From an uncultured Methylophilaceae bacterium (lineage in GTDB: Bacteria > Pseudomonadota > Gammaproteobacteria > Burkholderiales > Methylophilaceae), in assembly GCA_913009235.1 (NCBI GenBank), contig CAJVXS010000002.1, positions 1 through 64,000 on the forward strand: a stretch of DNA of 64,000 nucleotides. The letters run 5' to 3'. Under the pieces are notes generated by a model. That model ran no database searches and was not told the origin of the DNA. It worked only from the letters and a program-made list of their open reading frames with translations. Below are positions 49,587 to 58,315 of this stretch, one piece after another. The position numbers and the translations under genes were made by a program. The stretch's first letter is position 1; every line of letters starts with the position of its first letter.

Positions 49587-50006
49587 ATGAAAAGCTACAA
49601 AAAAGAACTTTGGTTTAACATTCCAGCCCGTATGGATTTTCAGAATATTACTAGTGATGTGCGGGAGTGTTTGCGTGAAAGCAGCATTCAAGAAGGTTTG
49701 GTCTTAGTGAATGCCATGCATATCTCTGCTAGTGTTTTTATTAATGATGATGAACGTGGGCTACATCACGATTACAAAGTGTGGCTAGAAGCATTAGTGC
49801 CGCATGAGCCGCTAAGTCATTATCGTCATAACGATACAGGTGAGGACAATGCCGATGCGCATATTAAACGCCAGGTGATGGGGCGTGAGGTTGTGGTTGC
49901 GGTAACGGAAGGTGAGTTAGATTTTGGCCCTTGGGAGCAGATTTTTTATGGTGAGTTTGATGGTAGGCGTAAAAAGCGCGTTCTAGTCAAAATAATCGGC
50001 GAATAA
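49587..50006 (+). CDS. YjbQ family protein (secondary thiamine-phosphate synthase type)
   Basis: 139 residues, soluble, with the UPF0047 pattern: [20 protein letters not shown] near 33-52, [40 protein letters not shown], and [20 protein letters not shown]. Some members can replace thiamine-phosphate synthase in vivo, but the physiological role is unsettled. The ATG at 49587 follows TTGGGAG; the frame also opens at a TTG five codons earlier. Confidence 0.88.
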   Translation: MKSYKKELWFNIPARMDFQNITSDVRECLRESSIQEGLVLVNAMHISASVFINDDERGLHHDYKVWLEALVPHEPLSHYRHNDTGEDNADAHIKRQVMGREVVVAVTEGELDFGPWEQIFYGEFDGRRKKRVLVKIIGE

Positions 50007-50055
50007 ATTCAAACTATCGTCATTATTCGGCGTTAGCGACGCGCGCGGCAGATAA

Positions 50056-50084
50056 TAAAAAAGGGAGCTAAACGCTCCCTTTTT
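50056..50084. terminator. Bidirectional terminator between yjbQ and the CBS gene
   Basis: GGGAGC (50063-50068), loop TAAAC, GCTCCC (50074-50079), with an A-tract before and a T-tract after, so it can act on both strands. On the minus strand it lies just beyond the 29-codon ORF that follows the CBS gene. Confidence 0.88.
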
Positions 50085-50104
50085 GCATGAGAAAAATTAA
50101 TTGT

Positions 50105-50194
50105 TCATGCCGTAGAGGTATTATGCTGAAATGGAACCTCGGTAGGTGGGTTGTATTCATGACTCACAGCGTCAGTGTGAAAGGTTTGTGCCAT
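50105..50194 (-). CDS. Possible 29-residue peptide directly following the CBS gene
   Basis: The ATG at 50194 comes immediately after the TAA stop of the CBS-domain gene (TAAATG), an arrangement that allows re-initiation. The frame runs 29 codons (MAQTFHTDAVSHEYNPPTEV then PFQHNTSTA) and stops about 20 bases before a terminator. Hydrophilic, unknown family. It could be a small coupled peptide or the N-terminal remnant of a larger gene. Confidence 0.35.
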   Translation of the reverse strand: MAQTFHTDAVSHEYNPPTEVPFQHNTSTA

Positions 50195-50626
50195 TTAGCT
50201 GCGAATATAGCTTTTTAATTGTGCGATTAACTCTGCTTGGTATTCAAGCATAGCTTTAACTAAGTCACCAATCGATAGTATGCCAATCATGCTCCCATTA
50301 TCCATTATAGGTAAATGGCGAATGCGTTTTTCTGTCATGACGCTCATTGCAAGACTAACAAGATCAGTTGCTTGGCAAAAAATCAAATTGGTTGACATGA
50401 CTTCTTTAATGGGGGTCGTTTCGGCAGACTTTCCTTTTAAAGAAACTTCTCTCGCATAATCACGTTCAGAAAAAATACCGACTAATTTTCCTGAATCCAT
50501 CACGGCTAATGCGCCAATATGTGTCTCTGCCATGAGTTTTAACGCATCATAGACAGTATTTTTTGATGCAATGCTAATGGTTTCTTGATGCTGTTTTTCT
50601 TTTAATATTTGCTGTAATGTTTTCAT
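50195..50626 (-). CDS. CBS-domain pair protein
   Basis: 143 residues made of two CBS domains (about 10-65 and 75-132), recognisable by VYDALKLMAETHIGALAVMD, LVGIFSERDYAREV, EVMSTNLIFCQATD and IRHLPIMDNGSMIGILSIGD. Such stand-alone pairs bind adenine nucleotides in several cases; the target here is unknown. It is on the opposite strand to its neighbours and forms a short unit ending at the terminator near 50056. Confidence 0.9.
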   Translation of the reverse strand: MKTLQQILKEKQHQETISIASKNTVYDALKLMAETHIGALAVMDSGKLVGIFSERDYAREVSLKGKSAETTPIKEVMSTNLIFCQATDLVSLAMSVMTEKRIRHLPIMDNGSMIGILSIGDLVKAMLEYQAELIAQLKSYIRS

Positions 50627-50792
50627 GCTACTTCTCCCTAGAAGTGAAAATATACACCTTAAAATTCCATCTGCAAATAAATAAGATGTGGATGGCTGTT
50701 ATTTATTCAGTTTATTACGGCGCCATAGAGCAAGACAACATTAACAGCATGTTAGAATTTAACTTTTCGAATGTTTGTTAAGGTTAAGTAAT

Positions 50793-51518
50793 ATGGCTGG
50801 GCATAGTAAATGGGCGAATATTCAGCATCGCAAAGGACGACAGGATGCAAAGCGCGGTAAGATTTTTACCAAGCTAATTAAGGAAATTACTGTTTCTGCA
50901 CGTTTAGGCGGTGGAGATGCTGCGATGAATCCTCGCTTGCGTGCTGCGGTGGTTGCAGCGAAAGATGAGAATATGCCTTTAGATAACATTACACGTGCCA
51001 TTAAAAAGGGTACGGGGGAGTTAGAAGGTGTGAACTATGAGGAGATTCGCTACGAGGGTTATGGCATTAATGGTGCTGCCATTATTATTGACTGCATGAC
51101 TGACAATAAACAGCGCTCCGTTTCTGATGTGCGGTTTACATTGACCAAAAATGGCGGCAACCTTGGTACCGATGGGTCGGTAGCATTTATGTTTGATCAT
51201 TGCGGACAATTAATATTCGAACCGGGTGCTGATGAAGAAGTGATTATGGACGTGGCTTTAGAAGCCGGCGCTAACGACATTGTAACCAATGATGATGGCA
51301 GTGTTGAGGTGATGACGCCGCCAACAGATTTCTTGGCGGTTAAAGAAGCATTGGAGGCGGCTGGGCATACACCTGTCGTGGCAGAGGTCACAATGAAGCC
51401 ACAAAATGAAGTGGTGCTAGCCGGAGATGAGGGCGCTAAGATGCAGAAAATTCTCGATATTTTAGAAGACCTCGATGATGTACAAGATGTCTATACCTCT
51501 GCAGTGATTGAAGAGTAA
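50793..51518 (+). CDS. yebC: YebC/PmpR-family protein
   Basis: 241 residues starting at [20 protein letters not shown], the invariant family N-terminus; the longer frame from 50775 is not supported. Members bind DNA as regulators or act in translation of difficult motifs, and here the role is not determined. It lies 25 bases before ruvC, the usual yebC-ruvCAB order. Confidence 0.94.
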   Translation: MAGHSKWANIQHRKGRQDAKRGKIFTKLIKEITVSARLGGGDAAMNPRLRAAVVAAKDENMPLDNITRAIKKGTGELEGVNYEEIRYEGYGINGAAIIIDCMTDNKQRSVSDVRFTLTKNGGNLGTDGSVAFMFDHCGQLIFEPGADEEVIMDVALEAGANDIVTNDDGSVEVMTPPTDFLAVKEALEAAGHTPVVAEVTMKPQNEVVLAGDEGAKMQKILDILEDLDDVQDVYTSAVIEE

Positions 51519-51542
51519 TTGTTTGCTGGCGCTTAATCACTA

Positions 51543-52091
51543 GTGAGCAATATAAGAATTCTCGGTATCGACCCAGGTCTGCGTTTCACAGGCTTTGGCG
51601 TGATTGAAAAGGTCGGTGAAAAGATTCAGTATATTGCGAGTGGTACGATTCAAACCGCGAGTGGTAAAAAGACGAATAGAGAAGAGCTGCCGGCTAGATT
51701 GAAAATAATTTTAGAGGGTTTGTTTGAGGTGATTGAGACCTACCAGCCGACACAGGTGGCGATTGAGAAAGTCTTCGTGAATGTGAATCCACAATCGACG
51801 TTATTATTAGGTCAAGCGCGAGGAGCGGCAATTAGTGCGGCAGTAATGCGTGATTTAGAAGTGGCGGAATACACAGCACTGCAAGTTAAACAGGCAGTTG
51901 TGGGAAATGGCCACGCTAAAAAAGAACAAGTGCAGGAAATGGTGAAGCGACTACTGGCGTTACCTGCGACGCCAAATGAAGACCCTGCCGACGCATTGGC
52001 TTGCGCTATTTGTCATGTACACAGCGGTCAAGGTTTGGGGCAGTTAGCTACCAAAGGTTTCCGTGTTAAGAATGGCCGCTTAATAGGTTGA
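51543..52091 (+). CDS. ruvC: Holliday junction resolvase RuvC
   Basis: Cuts four-way DNA junctions. 182 residues with the acidic residues of the RNase H fold in [14 protein letters not shown] (D10) and [11 protein letters not shown] (E near 75), and the C-terminal [14 protein letters not shown]. The start is a GTG at 51543 with no strong ribosome site. Followed by ruvA after 23 bases and then ruvB. Confidence 0.95.
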   Translation: MSNIRILGIDPGLRFTGFGVIEKVGEKIQYIASGTIQTASGKKTNREELPARLKIILEGLFEVIETYQPTQVAIEKVFVNVNPQSTLLLGQARGAAISAAVMRDLEVAEYTALQVKQAVVGNGHAKKEQVQEMVKRLLALPATPNEDPADALACAICHVHSGQGLGQLATKGFRVKNGRLIG

Positions 52092-52114
52092 AATAGAGAT
52101 ATTAGGATAAGAAC

Positions 52115-52690
52115 ATGATTGCTCGCCTGAATGGGATGTTAATAGAAAAAGCCCCGCCTTTGATTGTGGTGGACTGCGTTGGTGTCGGTTATGAAGTGGA
52201 AGTGCCGATGAGTACTTTCTACAATCTACCTGAAGTGGGGTCACAAGTGATACTACTCACCCATATGGTGGTGCGCGAAGATGCACAATTACTTTATGGT
52301 TTTGGATCAGCACAAGAAAAAAGCACGTTTCGCCAGTTGCTTAAAGTCAATGGTATTGGTGCCAAATCGGCACTGTCTATTTTAAGTGGTGTATCTATTG
52401 ATGATTTAATCGAGGCTATTGGTAGTCAGGAAGTGGCTGTATTAACCCGTATTCCTGGTGTTGGTAAGAAAACAGCTGAGCGTTTACTGTTGGAGTTGAA
52501 GGATAAGTTTGAGGCGACGGGTTTAAGCAGTATTGTAGGACAAGCTAAGTCGGCGACGCAAGATGTGTTGAATGCCTTATTAGCACTGGGTTATAACGAG
52601 CGTGAGGCGGTGGCTTCTGTTAAGTTGCTAGACAAAGATATTTCAGTTTCAGAAGGTATTAAGCGAGCACTCAAGGCACTAGCAAAGTAA
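52115..52690 (+). CDS. ruvA: Holliday junction DNA helicase subunit RuvA
   Basis: Binds the junction and loads RuvB. 191 residues: an OB fold (1-64), helix-hairpin-helix pairs ([15 protein letters not shown] near 78-92; [19 protein letters not shown] near 112-130), and a C-terminal RuvB-binding domain ([20 protein letters not shown]). In the middle of ruvCAB. Confidence 0.97.
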   Translation: MIARLNGMLIEKAPPLIVVDCVGVGYEVEVPMSTFYNLPEVGSQVILLTHMVVREDAQLLYGFGSAQEKSTFRQLLKVNGIGAKSALSILSGVSIDDLIEAIGSQEVAVLTRIPGVGKKTAERLLLELKDKFEATGLSSIVGQAKSATQDVLNALLALGYNEREAVASVKLLDKDISVSEGIKRALKALAK

Positions 52691-52734
52691 ATGCAAAACT
52701 TAGCCATTAAATCAAACGTTATGGATGGAATTCA

Positions 52735-53775
52735 ATGATTGAAACCGATCGTTTAATCGCGCCAGCTGCCGAGAGTACGCAAGAGGAAGTTGTCGAGCGT
52801 GCATTACGTCCTAAAGTATTGGATGAGTATGTTGGGCAAGAAAAAGCCAGGGGACAGTTAGAGATTTTCATCAGTGCCGCGCGCGGCAGAAGTGAGGCGT
52901 TGGATCATGTACTGTTATTCGGGCCACCAGGCTTGGGTAAAACCACATTAGCACACATTGTTGCACGTGAGATGGGCGTTAATTTACGCCAAACATCAGG
53001 CCCTGTATTAGAGCGCGCAGGTGATTTGGCAGCTTTACTCACCAATTTAGAAGCGAATGATATTTTATTTATTGATGAAATTCATCGCTTGTCACCTGTG
53101 GTTGAAGAGATTTTATACCCAGCGATGGAAGACTATCGGCTAGACATTATGATTGGCGAAGGCCCAGCTGCACGTTCTGTTCGCTTGGATTTGGAGCCTT
53201 TCACATTGGTGGGCGCAACGACACGAGCAGGGATGCTGACCAACCCATTGCGCGATCGTTTTGGGATTGTGTCTCGCTTAGAGTTTTACACGGTAGAGGA
53301 GCTGAGTAGGATCGTTTCGCGTAGCGCTGGATTGTTGGATTTACAAATGACCGCTACAGGGGCGGTGGAAATTGCAAAAAGATCTAGAGGCACGCCGCGG
53401 ATTGCTAACCGATTACTTAGACGCGTGCGAGATTATGCGCAAGTGAAGTCTGATGGTGTAGTGAGTGCTGAAATTGCCGATGCTGCGTTGCAAATGTTAG
53501 ACGTGGATAAGCTTGGTTTTGATGTAATGGATAGGAAGCTGTTGCAAGCAGTGTTGGAGAAATTTGGTGGTGGCCCTGTTGGCCTAGATAACTTGGCTGC
53601 AGCAATAGGTGAAGAGCGGGACACGATTGAAGATGTGTTGGAGCCTTACCTTATCCAGCAAGGGTACTTAATGCGTTCGCCGCGTGGCCGCGTGGCAACC
53701 AGTCTGGCCTATGAGCATTTTGGTCTTGCTGTGCCCAGTCATTTAGCTAGTGGTGAACACTGGCAGCAATCTTAA
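52735..53775 (+). CDS. ruvB: Holliday junction DNA helicase subunit RuvB
   Basis: The AAA+ motor of branch migration, 346 residues. Walker [10 protein letters not shown] at 63-71, Walker [10 protein letters not shown] near 110, sensor 1 [10 protein letters not shown] near 160, and the C-terminal winged helix with [17 protein letters not shown]. Codons around 53465-53501 are nearly duplicated upstream of the rhodanese gene at 37353. Confidence 0.97.
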   Translation: MIETDRLIAPAAESTQEEVVERALRPKVLDEYVGQEKARGQLEIFISAARGRSEALDHVLLFGPPGLGKTTLAHIVAREMGVNLRQTSGPVLERAGDLAALLTNLEANDILFIDEIHRLSPVVEEILYPAMEDYRLDIMIGEGPAARSVRLDLEPFTLVGATTRAGMLTNPLRDRFGIVSRLEFYTVEELSRIVSRSAGLLDLQMTATGAVEIAKRSRGTPRIANRLLRRVRDYAQVKSDGVVSAEIADAALQMLDVDKLGFDVMDRKLLQAVLEKFGGGPVGLDNLAAAIGEERDTIEDVLEPYLIQQGYLMRSPRGRVATSLAYEHFGLAVPSHLASGEHWQQS

Positions 53776-53814
53776 TTTGAAAAGCTTTCTATTTTAAGTG
53801 GTCGGAATTTGAAG

Positions 53815-53841
53815 TTGAGTTGGCTTTCCCTATGCTAAAAT
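53815..53841 (+). promoter_or_regulatory. Candidate ybgC/tol promoter with -10 box six bases from the ATG
   Basis: TAAAAT at 53836-53841 lies six bases before the ybgC ATG at 53848. TTGAGT at 53815-53820 is a possible -35 with a short 15-base spacer. CTCCTC, not a ribosome site, fills the gap. It is placed as expected for the tol-pal operon promoter, but the hexamers are imperfect. Confidence 0.35.
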
Positions 53842-53847
53842 CTCCTC

Positions 53848-54258
53848 ATGATTAATCAGCAAGTTTTTCACTGGCCTGTGCGCGTTTATTACGAAGATAC
53901 TGATGCAGGTGGTGTGGTCTACCATAGTCAATATTTAAATTTCATGGAACGTGCAAGGACTGAATGGATACGTTCTTTAGGTTTTGAACAAGCGACGTTA
54001 CGAGGCTCAGAAAACATTTTGTTTGTTGTGCACAGTATGCAGGTGCAGTTTAAAAAGCCGGCAGAATTTGATGACATGTTGTCAGTCGATACACAATTAA
54101 TAGAATTGAGACGGGGCAGCTTCATTTGTGTCCAAGAAATTGTAAGGCAGGATGTATTGTTAATCCAAGCACAAGTTAAAATAGCTTGTGTAAATGCAGT
54201 GACTTTTAAATCAAAGGGCATACCAACCCAAATAAAACGCAAGATGGAGTCTATATGA
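53848..54258 (+). CDS. ybgC: Tol-Pal system acyl-CoA thioesterase YbgC
   Basis: A hot-dog-fold thioesterase of 136 residues with the catalytic segment YYEDTDAGGVVYHSQYLNFMERARTEW, of which D near 17 and H near 24 are key. In E. coli YbgC acts on acyl-CoA/ACP and interacts with phospholipid enzymes. It leads the tol cluster and overlaps tolQ by four bases. Confidence 0.93.
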   Translation: MINQQVFHWPVRVYYEDTDAGGVVYHSQYLNFMERARTEWIRSLGFEQATLRGSENILFVVHSMQVQFKKPAEFDDMLSVDTQLIELRRGSFICVQEIVRQDVLLIQAQVKIACVNAVTFKSKGIPTQIKRKMESI

Positions 54259-54935
54259 ATACAGTAAATGACATGTCATTAATTACCTTAGTGACTGGCG
54301 CAAGTTTACCAGTGCAGGTGGTAATGATTATTTTGTTAAACACGTCACTATTGTCGTGGTGGTATATTTTTCTTAAGTTATTCACCATTAAAGATGCGCA
54401 AAGTAATGCTGAGGAATTTGAATCTGCATTTTGGTTGGGTGGTGATTTGGATCAGTTATATGACTCTGTGATATCTAATAAGCGCCGCGGGAAGCTGCAA
54501 GGGATGGCCAGTATATTTGAGGCCGGCTATGACGAGTTTATCAAGCATCAAAATGACGGTGATCAAGATGCCAGTGATGTTGTAGCAGGCTCGAGACGAG
54601 CGATGCAAGCAACGTTTAACCGTGAGCTAGATAACTTAGATGCACATCTACCATTCCTCGCTTCTGTTGCCTCGGTTAGTCCGTATATCGGTTTGTTTGG
54701 TACGGTGTGGGGCATTATGAATTCGTTTCGTGGTTTATCTAATGTTGCGCAGGCGACGTTAAGCCTAGTCGCACCCGGCATTGCTGAGGCGCTGATTGCA
54801 ACAGCGATTGGTTTGTTTGCTGCTATTCCAGCTGTGATTGCTTATAACCGTTATGCAGCAGGTGTCGATAGGTTGGCTGTGCGGTATGAAAGCTTTATGG
54901 ATGAGTTCACCAATATTTTGCAACGTCGCGCTTAA
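54255..54935 (+). CDS. tolQ: Tol-Pal system protein TolQ
   Basis: An inner-membrane proton-channel subunit of the ExbB/MotA type, 226 residues with three membrane segments (about 15-37, 130-155, 170-195). The conserved channel region is LASVASVSPYIGLFGTVWGI then PGIAEALIATAIGLFAAIPA. It works with TolR to energise TolA during envelope constriction. Overlaps ybgC. Confidence 0.95.
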   Translation: MNTVNDMSLITLVTGASLPVQVVMIILLNTSLLSWWYIFLKLFTIKDAQSNAEEFESAFWLGGDLDQLYDSVISNKRRGKLQGMASIFEAGYDEFIKHQNDGDQDASDVVAGSRRAMQATFNRELDNLDAHLPFLASVASVSPYIGLFGTVWGIMNSFRGLSNVAQATLSLVAPGIAEALIATAIGLFAAIPAVIAYNRYAAGVDRLAVRYESFMDEFTNILQRRA

Positions 54936-54971
54936 CTGTTGGTTTAATACCATTAGCGAAAAGGATAAACA

Positions 54972-55364
54972 ATGGCAAGAACACGTAAACGCCGCATGAT
55001 GAATCAAATTAATGTTGTTCCGTATATCGATGTGACATTGGTGTTGTTGGTTATTTTCATGGTAACAGCGCCGATGACAAATCCAGGGGTCGTTGATTTA
55101 CCCTCTGTTGGACAAACGCTGAGGCAAACTGCAGCACCTTTATTGGTCACGGTTAGGAAAAATGGAGAAGCTGAGATTGAGGCCAATATATTTTCTAGAG
55201 ATCAACTGTTGGCTGAAGTGAAACAGCAGCTTAAAGAAACTCCGCGCGCAGTCGTTGTTGCTGCTGATACAAAAACCGAGTATGGAAAAGTGGTCGCCAT
55301 CATGGATTTGTTAAAACAAGCGCAAGTCGAAAAAGTGGGCTTGCTGTTTACACCAGCGCCTTAA
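54972..55364 (+). CDS. tolR: Tol-Pal system protein TolR
   Basis: 130 residues, one membrane segment with the proton-carrying aspartate in MNQINVVPYIDVTLVLLVIF (D near 23), and a periplasmic ExbD-type domain (about 45-130). Works with TolQ. It is 36 bases after tolQ and four bases before tolA. Confidence 0.94.
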   Translation: MARTRKRRMMNQINVVPYIDVTLVLLVIFMVTAPMTNPGVVDLPSVGQTLRQTAAPLLVTVRKNGEAEIEANIFSRDQLLAEVKQQLKETPRAVVVAADTKTEYGKVVAIMDLLKQAQVEKVGLLFTPAP

Positions 55365-55368
55365 TTTT

Positions 55369-56241
55369 ATGTTTAGAACACATGAAGCTTCAATCGCATG
55401 GAAAGCTGGCTTTCTAGCAACTTTAGTGCATGTATTGCTATTGGGTGCTTTATTATTCTCATTCAATTGGAAAGCGGTACACACCATTGCGGGTGTGAGT
55501 GAGGTTGAGCTTTGGGATACATTGCCAATGGCTAAGCCAACACCAAAGAAGCGCATTGCGAAGCCCAAGCCAAAAGTGCCAAAGGTTGAGAAGCCGGAAC
55601 CTGTGCTAGCTCCAGAGCCAGAAGAGGTTAAACCAGAGCCTGAAACACGCAAAGTGGATATCGAGCTAGAGAATAAGAAAAAGAAAGAAGAAGAAGAAGC
55701 AGAAAAAAAGAAGAAAGCAGAAGATAAGAAAAAGAAAGAAGAAGCAGAAGCAGAAAAAAAGAAGAAAGCAGAAGAAGCAGAAAAAAAGAAGAAAGCAGAA
55801 GATAAGAAAAAGAAAGAAGAGGCACGTAAGAAGCAATTGGAAGTATTGCAAAAACAGGTGCTAGATGATGTTGACTTAGATCAAGTAGCACTTGAAAAAC
55901 TACAAGCGGAAATTCGCGGTGACAATAAGAAGCCAGCGCAGGTTTCGGATCAAGGTGTGGTGAATGAGTACGTGGCTAAGATTATTGCCAAAGTACACGG
56001 CAATGTGAACAGGGCATTATGTGCCGGTGGCAATCCAGTGGTGATATTTAAAGTGAGCTTGTTACCAACAGGAGAGTTTGTGAGTAGCCCTACATTGAGC
56101 AAGTCTAGTGGTAACGCTGCTTGTGATAATGCGGTTGAGCGTGCAATGATTGCGTCGGAGCCATTCCCATTGCCAAGTGACCCAGCTACGTTATCAGAGT
56201 TTAGAAATCTAGGCTTAACATTTAAACCAAATGCAGAGTAA
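55369..56241 (+). CDS. tolA: Tol-Pal system protein TolA
   Basis: 290 residues: a membrane anchor near 13-33, a Pro/Lys-rich stretch (50-95), a long Lys/Glu/Ala-rich helical spacer (about 100-155), and a C-terminal TonB-like domain (about 200-290, VFKVSLLPTGEFVSSPTLSK). It spans the periplasm to reach Pal. The spacer DNA is a run of imperfect purine-rich repeats (about 55672-55830), so its length is prone to change. Confidence 0.93.
   Translation: MFRTHEASIAWKAGFLATLVHVLLLGALLFSFNWKAVHTIAGVSEVELWDTLPMAKPTPKKRIAKPKPKVPKVEKPEPVLAPEPEEVKPEPETRKVDIELENKKKKEEEEAEKKKKAEDKKKKEEAEAEKKKKAEEAEKKKKAEDKKKKEEARKKQLEVLQKQVLDDVDLDQVALEKLQAEIRGDNKKPAQVSDQGVVNEYVAKIIAKVHGNVNRALCAGGNPVVIFKVSLLPTGEFVSSPTLSKSSGNAACDNAVERAMIASEPFPLPSDPATLSEFRNLGLTFKPNAE
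55672..55830 (+). repeat. Low-complexity Lys/Glu/Ala repeat tract in tolA
   Basis: Imperfect in-frame repeats of gcagaa, aagaaa and gataag codons encode blocks such as AEKKKKAEDKKKKEE twice. Almost every base on the plus strand is a purine. This is the helical spacer of TolA, which varies in length between species. Confidence 0.85.
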
Positions 56242-56359
56242 TGCGTGCCATCATCATTTAAAGCTTGAAAGCTGTCATAATTACCCATTAAAATGGCAGC
56301 ACAATTGCTTGTAGGCAGGTAAATTTAATCTTATTTCTAATGAAAGATACTAAACACCC

Positions 56360-57637
56360 ATGCATATTTTTAGACTAGTTATTTTTCTTGTTGTTGGGCT
56401 TTTTTCGTTCGCAGCAAACGCTGCTTTAGACATCGAAATTACGGGTGGGGGCGCACAGCAAACTCCAATTGCAGTCGTTCCATTTAGTGGCAATAAAAGT
56501 GTTAAACATGATATGGAGAAAATCATCAGTGATGATTTGTATCGTAGTGGGTTGTTTCGATCACTGAATACGCAAGGCATGGCAAGCTGGCCAACAAATG
56601 TGTCGGAAATTAAGTATGCAGAATGGGCGGCTTTACAGGCTCAGGCGGTTGTTATGGGAAATATAACCCCCTTACCTGGTGGGCAGTTCAAGGCTTCATA
56701 CCAGCTAGTTGATGTGTTTAAACAGCAATTATTGGCAGCTGGGGACGAAACGTTCAAAGCTAAGCATGTGCGTCTGGCAGCACATAAGATTGCTGACGTG
56801 GTTTATGAAAAATTAACCGGTCACCCTGGTACATTTGCAAGCCGTATTGCTTACGTTAAAAAATTAGGTGCTAGGCATTACCTCTATATTGCTGACTCAG
56901 ATGGCTACAATCCGCAAGCATTGGTGAATTCAAGCGAGCCTGTTATTTCTCCAGCATGGTCACCAGATGGTTCCAAAATGGCATATGTGTCCTTTGAGAA
57001 GAAGAAGCCTATTGTCTTTGTGCATACGCTTAAAACAGGTTCTCGCAAGATTGTGGCTAATTACAAAGGTAATAATAGTGCTCCTGCTTGGTCGCCAGAT
57101 GGGAAGAAATTAGCCATTGTGTTGACCTATGGGGCAAACTCACAAATATTTACGATTAATGCAACTGGCGGCGGTTTGAAGCGTATTGCAAGAAGTCGAG
57201 GTATTGATACTGAGCCAGTATTTTCGCCAGACGGAAATTGGATTTATTTCACCTCGGATCGCGGCGGTAGACCGCAAATTTATAAAATAAGAGCGACTGG
57301 CGGAGGTCGTGTTAGTCGCGTCACTTTTAACGGTGCTTATAATGCAAGCCCACGCTTTTCAGCTGATGGAAAAATGCTGACGTACATCCGGAATGATGGT
57401 GGCCAATTCAAAGTGGCGATTCAAGATTTGGCGAGTGGACAAGTGCAGCTGTTAAGTACTGGTGGTCAAGATGAATCGCCTAGCTTTTCACCAAATGGGC
57501 GTGTCGTGTTGTATGCAACTAAAAAAGGATTGCGCAGTTCTTTGGCATCTGTATCAATTGATGGTAGAGTACGACAAAGCTTAAGTGAGGCGCGTGGGGA
57601 TGTTCGCGAGTCAGCATGGGGCCCAATGCTTAAGTAG
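56360..57637 (+). CDS. tolB: Tol-Pal system protein TolB
   Basis: A periplasmic beta-propeller that links Pal and TolA. 425 residues: a signal peptide (MHIFRLVIFLVVGLFSFAAN, cut near ANA), an N-terminal alpha/beta domain (30-155), and six propeller blades (160-425) with repeated WSPDG/FSPDG motifs (AWSPDGSKMAY, AWSPDGKKLAI, VFSPDGNWIYF, RFSADGKMLTY). Located between tolA and pal. Confidence 0.96.
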   Translation: MHIFRLVIFLVVGLFSFAANAALDIEITGGGAQQTPIAVVPFSGNKSVKHDMEKIISDDLYRSGLFRSLNTQGMASWPTNVSEIKYAEWAALQAQAVVMGNITPLPGGQFKASYQLVDVFKQQLLAAGDETFKAKHVRLAAHKIADVVYEKLTGHPGTFASRIAYVKKLGARHYLYIADSDGYNPQALVNSSEPVISPAWSPDGSKMAYVSFEKKKPIVFVHTLKTGSRKIVANYKGNNSAPAWSPDGKKLAIVLTYGANSQIFTINATGGGLKRIARSRGIDTEPVFSPDGNWIYFTSDRGGRPQIYKIRATGGGRVSRVTFNGAYNASPRFSADGKMLTYIRNDGGQFKVAIQDLASGQVQLLSTGGQDESPSFSPNGRVVLYATKKGLRSSLASVSIDGRVRQSLSEARGDVRESAWGPMLK

Positions 57638-57701
57638 TTTAAAATTTGTACGATATCACAACACTTGGTAAGTAAATAACTTTCAGGAAAAGGGGAAATG
57701 C

Positions 57702-58301
57702 ATGAAAAACACAACAAAACTTCACTCTAAATTGCTAATAGCTGCTGTTATTTCAATGTTATTAGTTGCTTGTAAAAGCACACCAATGAAATCAGCTTTT
57801 CCTGCAGATGACCGGGCGCTACCTGCTGCTGCAGATGACCGGGCGCTACCTATTGCTGCAGATGACCGGGCGCTTCCCGATAGCTCTGATATTAAAGGCA
57901 CTGTGATTAATGGCTCTACAAGCAGCAACATGAGCGAGCTAAATGACCCGGATAATATACTATCAAAACGCAATATTTACTTTGATTATAATAGCGATGC
58001 AATTCGTGTTGAGTTCCGCCCAAACATAGAAGCACATGCTAAATTCTTGCAAGAACATGGTGCAGCAAAAGTAATGTTGCAAGGTAATGCTGATGAACGT
58101 GGTACACGAGAATACAACTTATCTTTAGGTCAACGTCGTTCGGTTTCAGTTAAAAAAGCACTTAACATCTTGGGCGTTTCTGATAGCCAAATTGAAACAG
58201 TGAGTTATGGCGAAGAAAATGCAAGTGCGTACTGCAGCTTTAATAGCGACAATTGCTACCAGCAAGATCGTCGTGTGGAAATTGTTTATCCAAACGAATA
58301 A
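57702..58301 (+). CDS. pal: Peptidoglycan-associated lipoprotein Pal
   Basis: An outer-membrane lipoprotein, 199 residues, with lipobox LLVAC and acylated C24. An unusual spacer (about 35-59) consists of tandem ADDRALPxA repeats. The OmpA-like peptidoglycan-binding domain (about 85-199) has IYFDYNSDAIR, LQGNADERGTREYNLSLGQR and the C-terminal QQDRRVEIVYPNE. It has a good AAAAGGGG ribosome site. Part of tolQRAB-pal-cpoB. Confidence 0.96.
   Translation: MKNTTKLHSKLLIAAVISMLLVACKSTPMKSAFPADDRALPAAADDRALPIAADDRALPDSSDIKGTVINGSTSSNMSELNDPDNILSKRNIYFDYNSDAIRVEFRPNIEAHAKFLQEHGAAKVMLQGNADERGTREYNLSLGQRRSVSVKKALNILGVSDSQIETVSYGEENASAYCSFNSDNCYQQDRRVEIVYPNE
57804..57878 (+). repeat. 27-bp tandem repeat in pal encoding ADDRALPxA
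   Basis: Units start at 57804, 57831 and 57858 (2.8 copies). The first seven codons (gcagatgaccgggcgctacc plus t) are almost base-identical, with changes only in the variable last codons. The repeat extends the linker between the lipid anchor and the OmpA-like domain. Confidence 0.9.
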
Positions 58302-58315
58302 AGAGTTATTAACGC

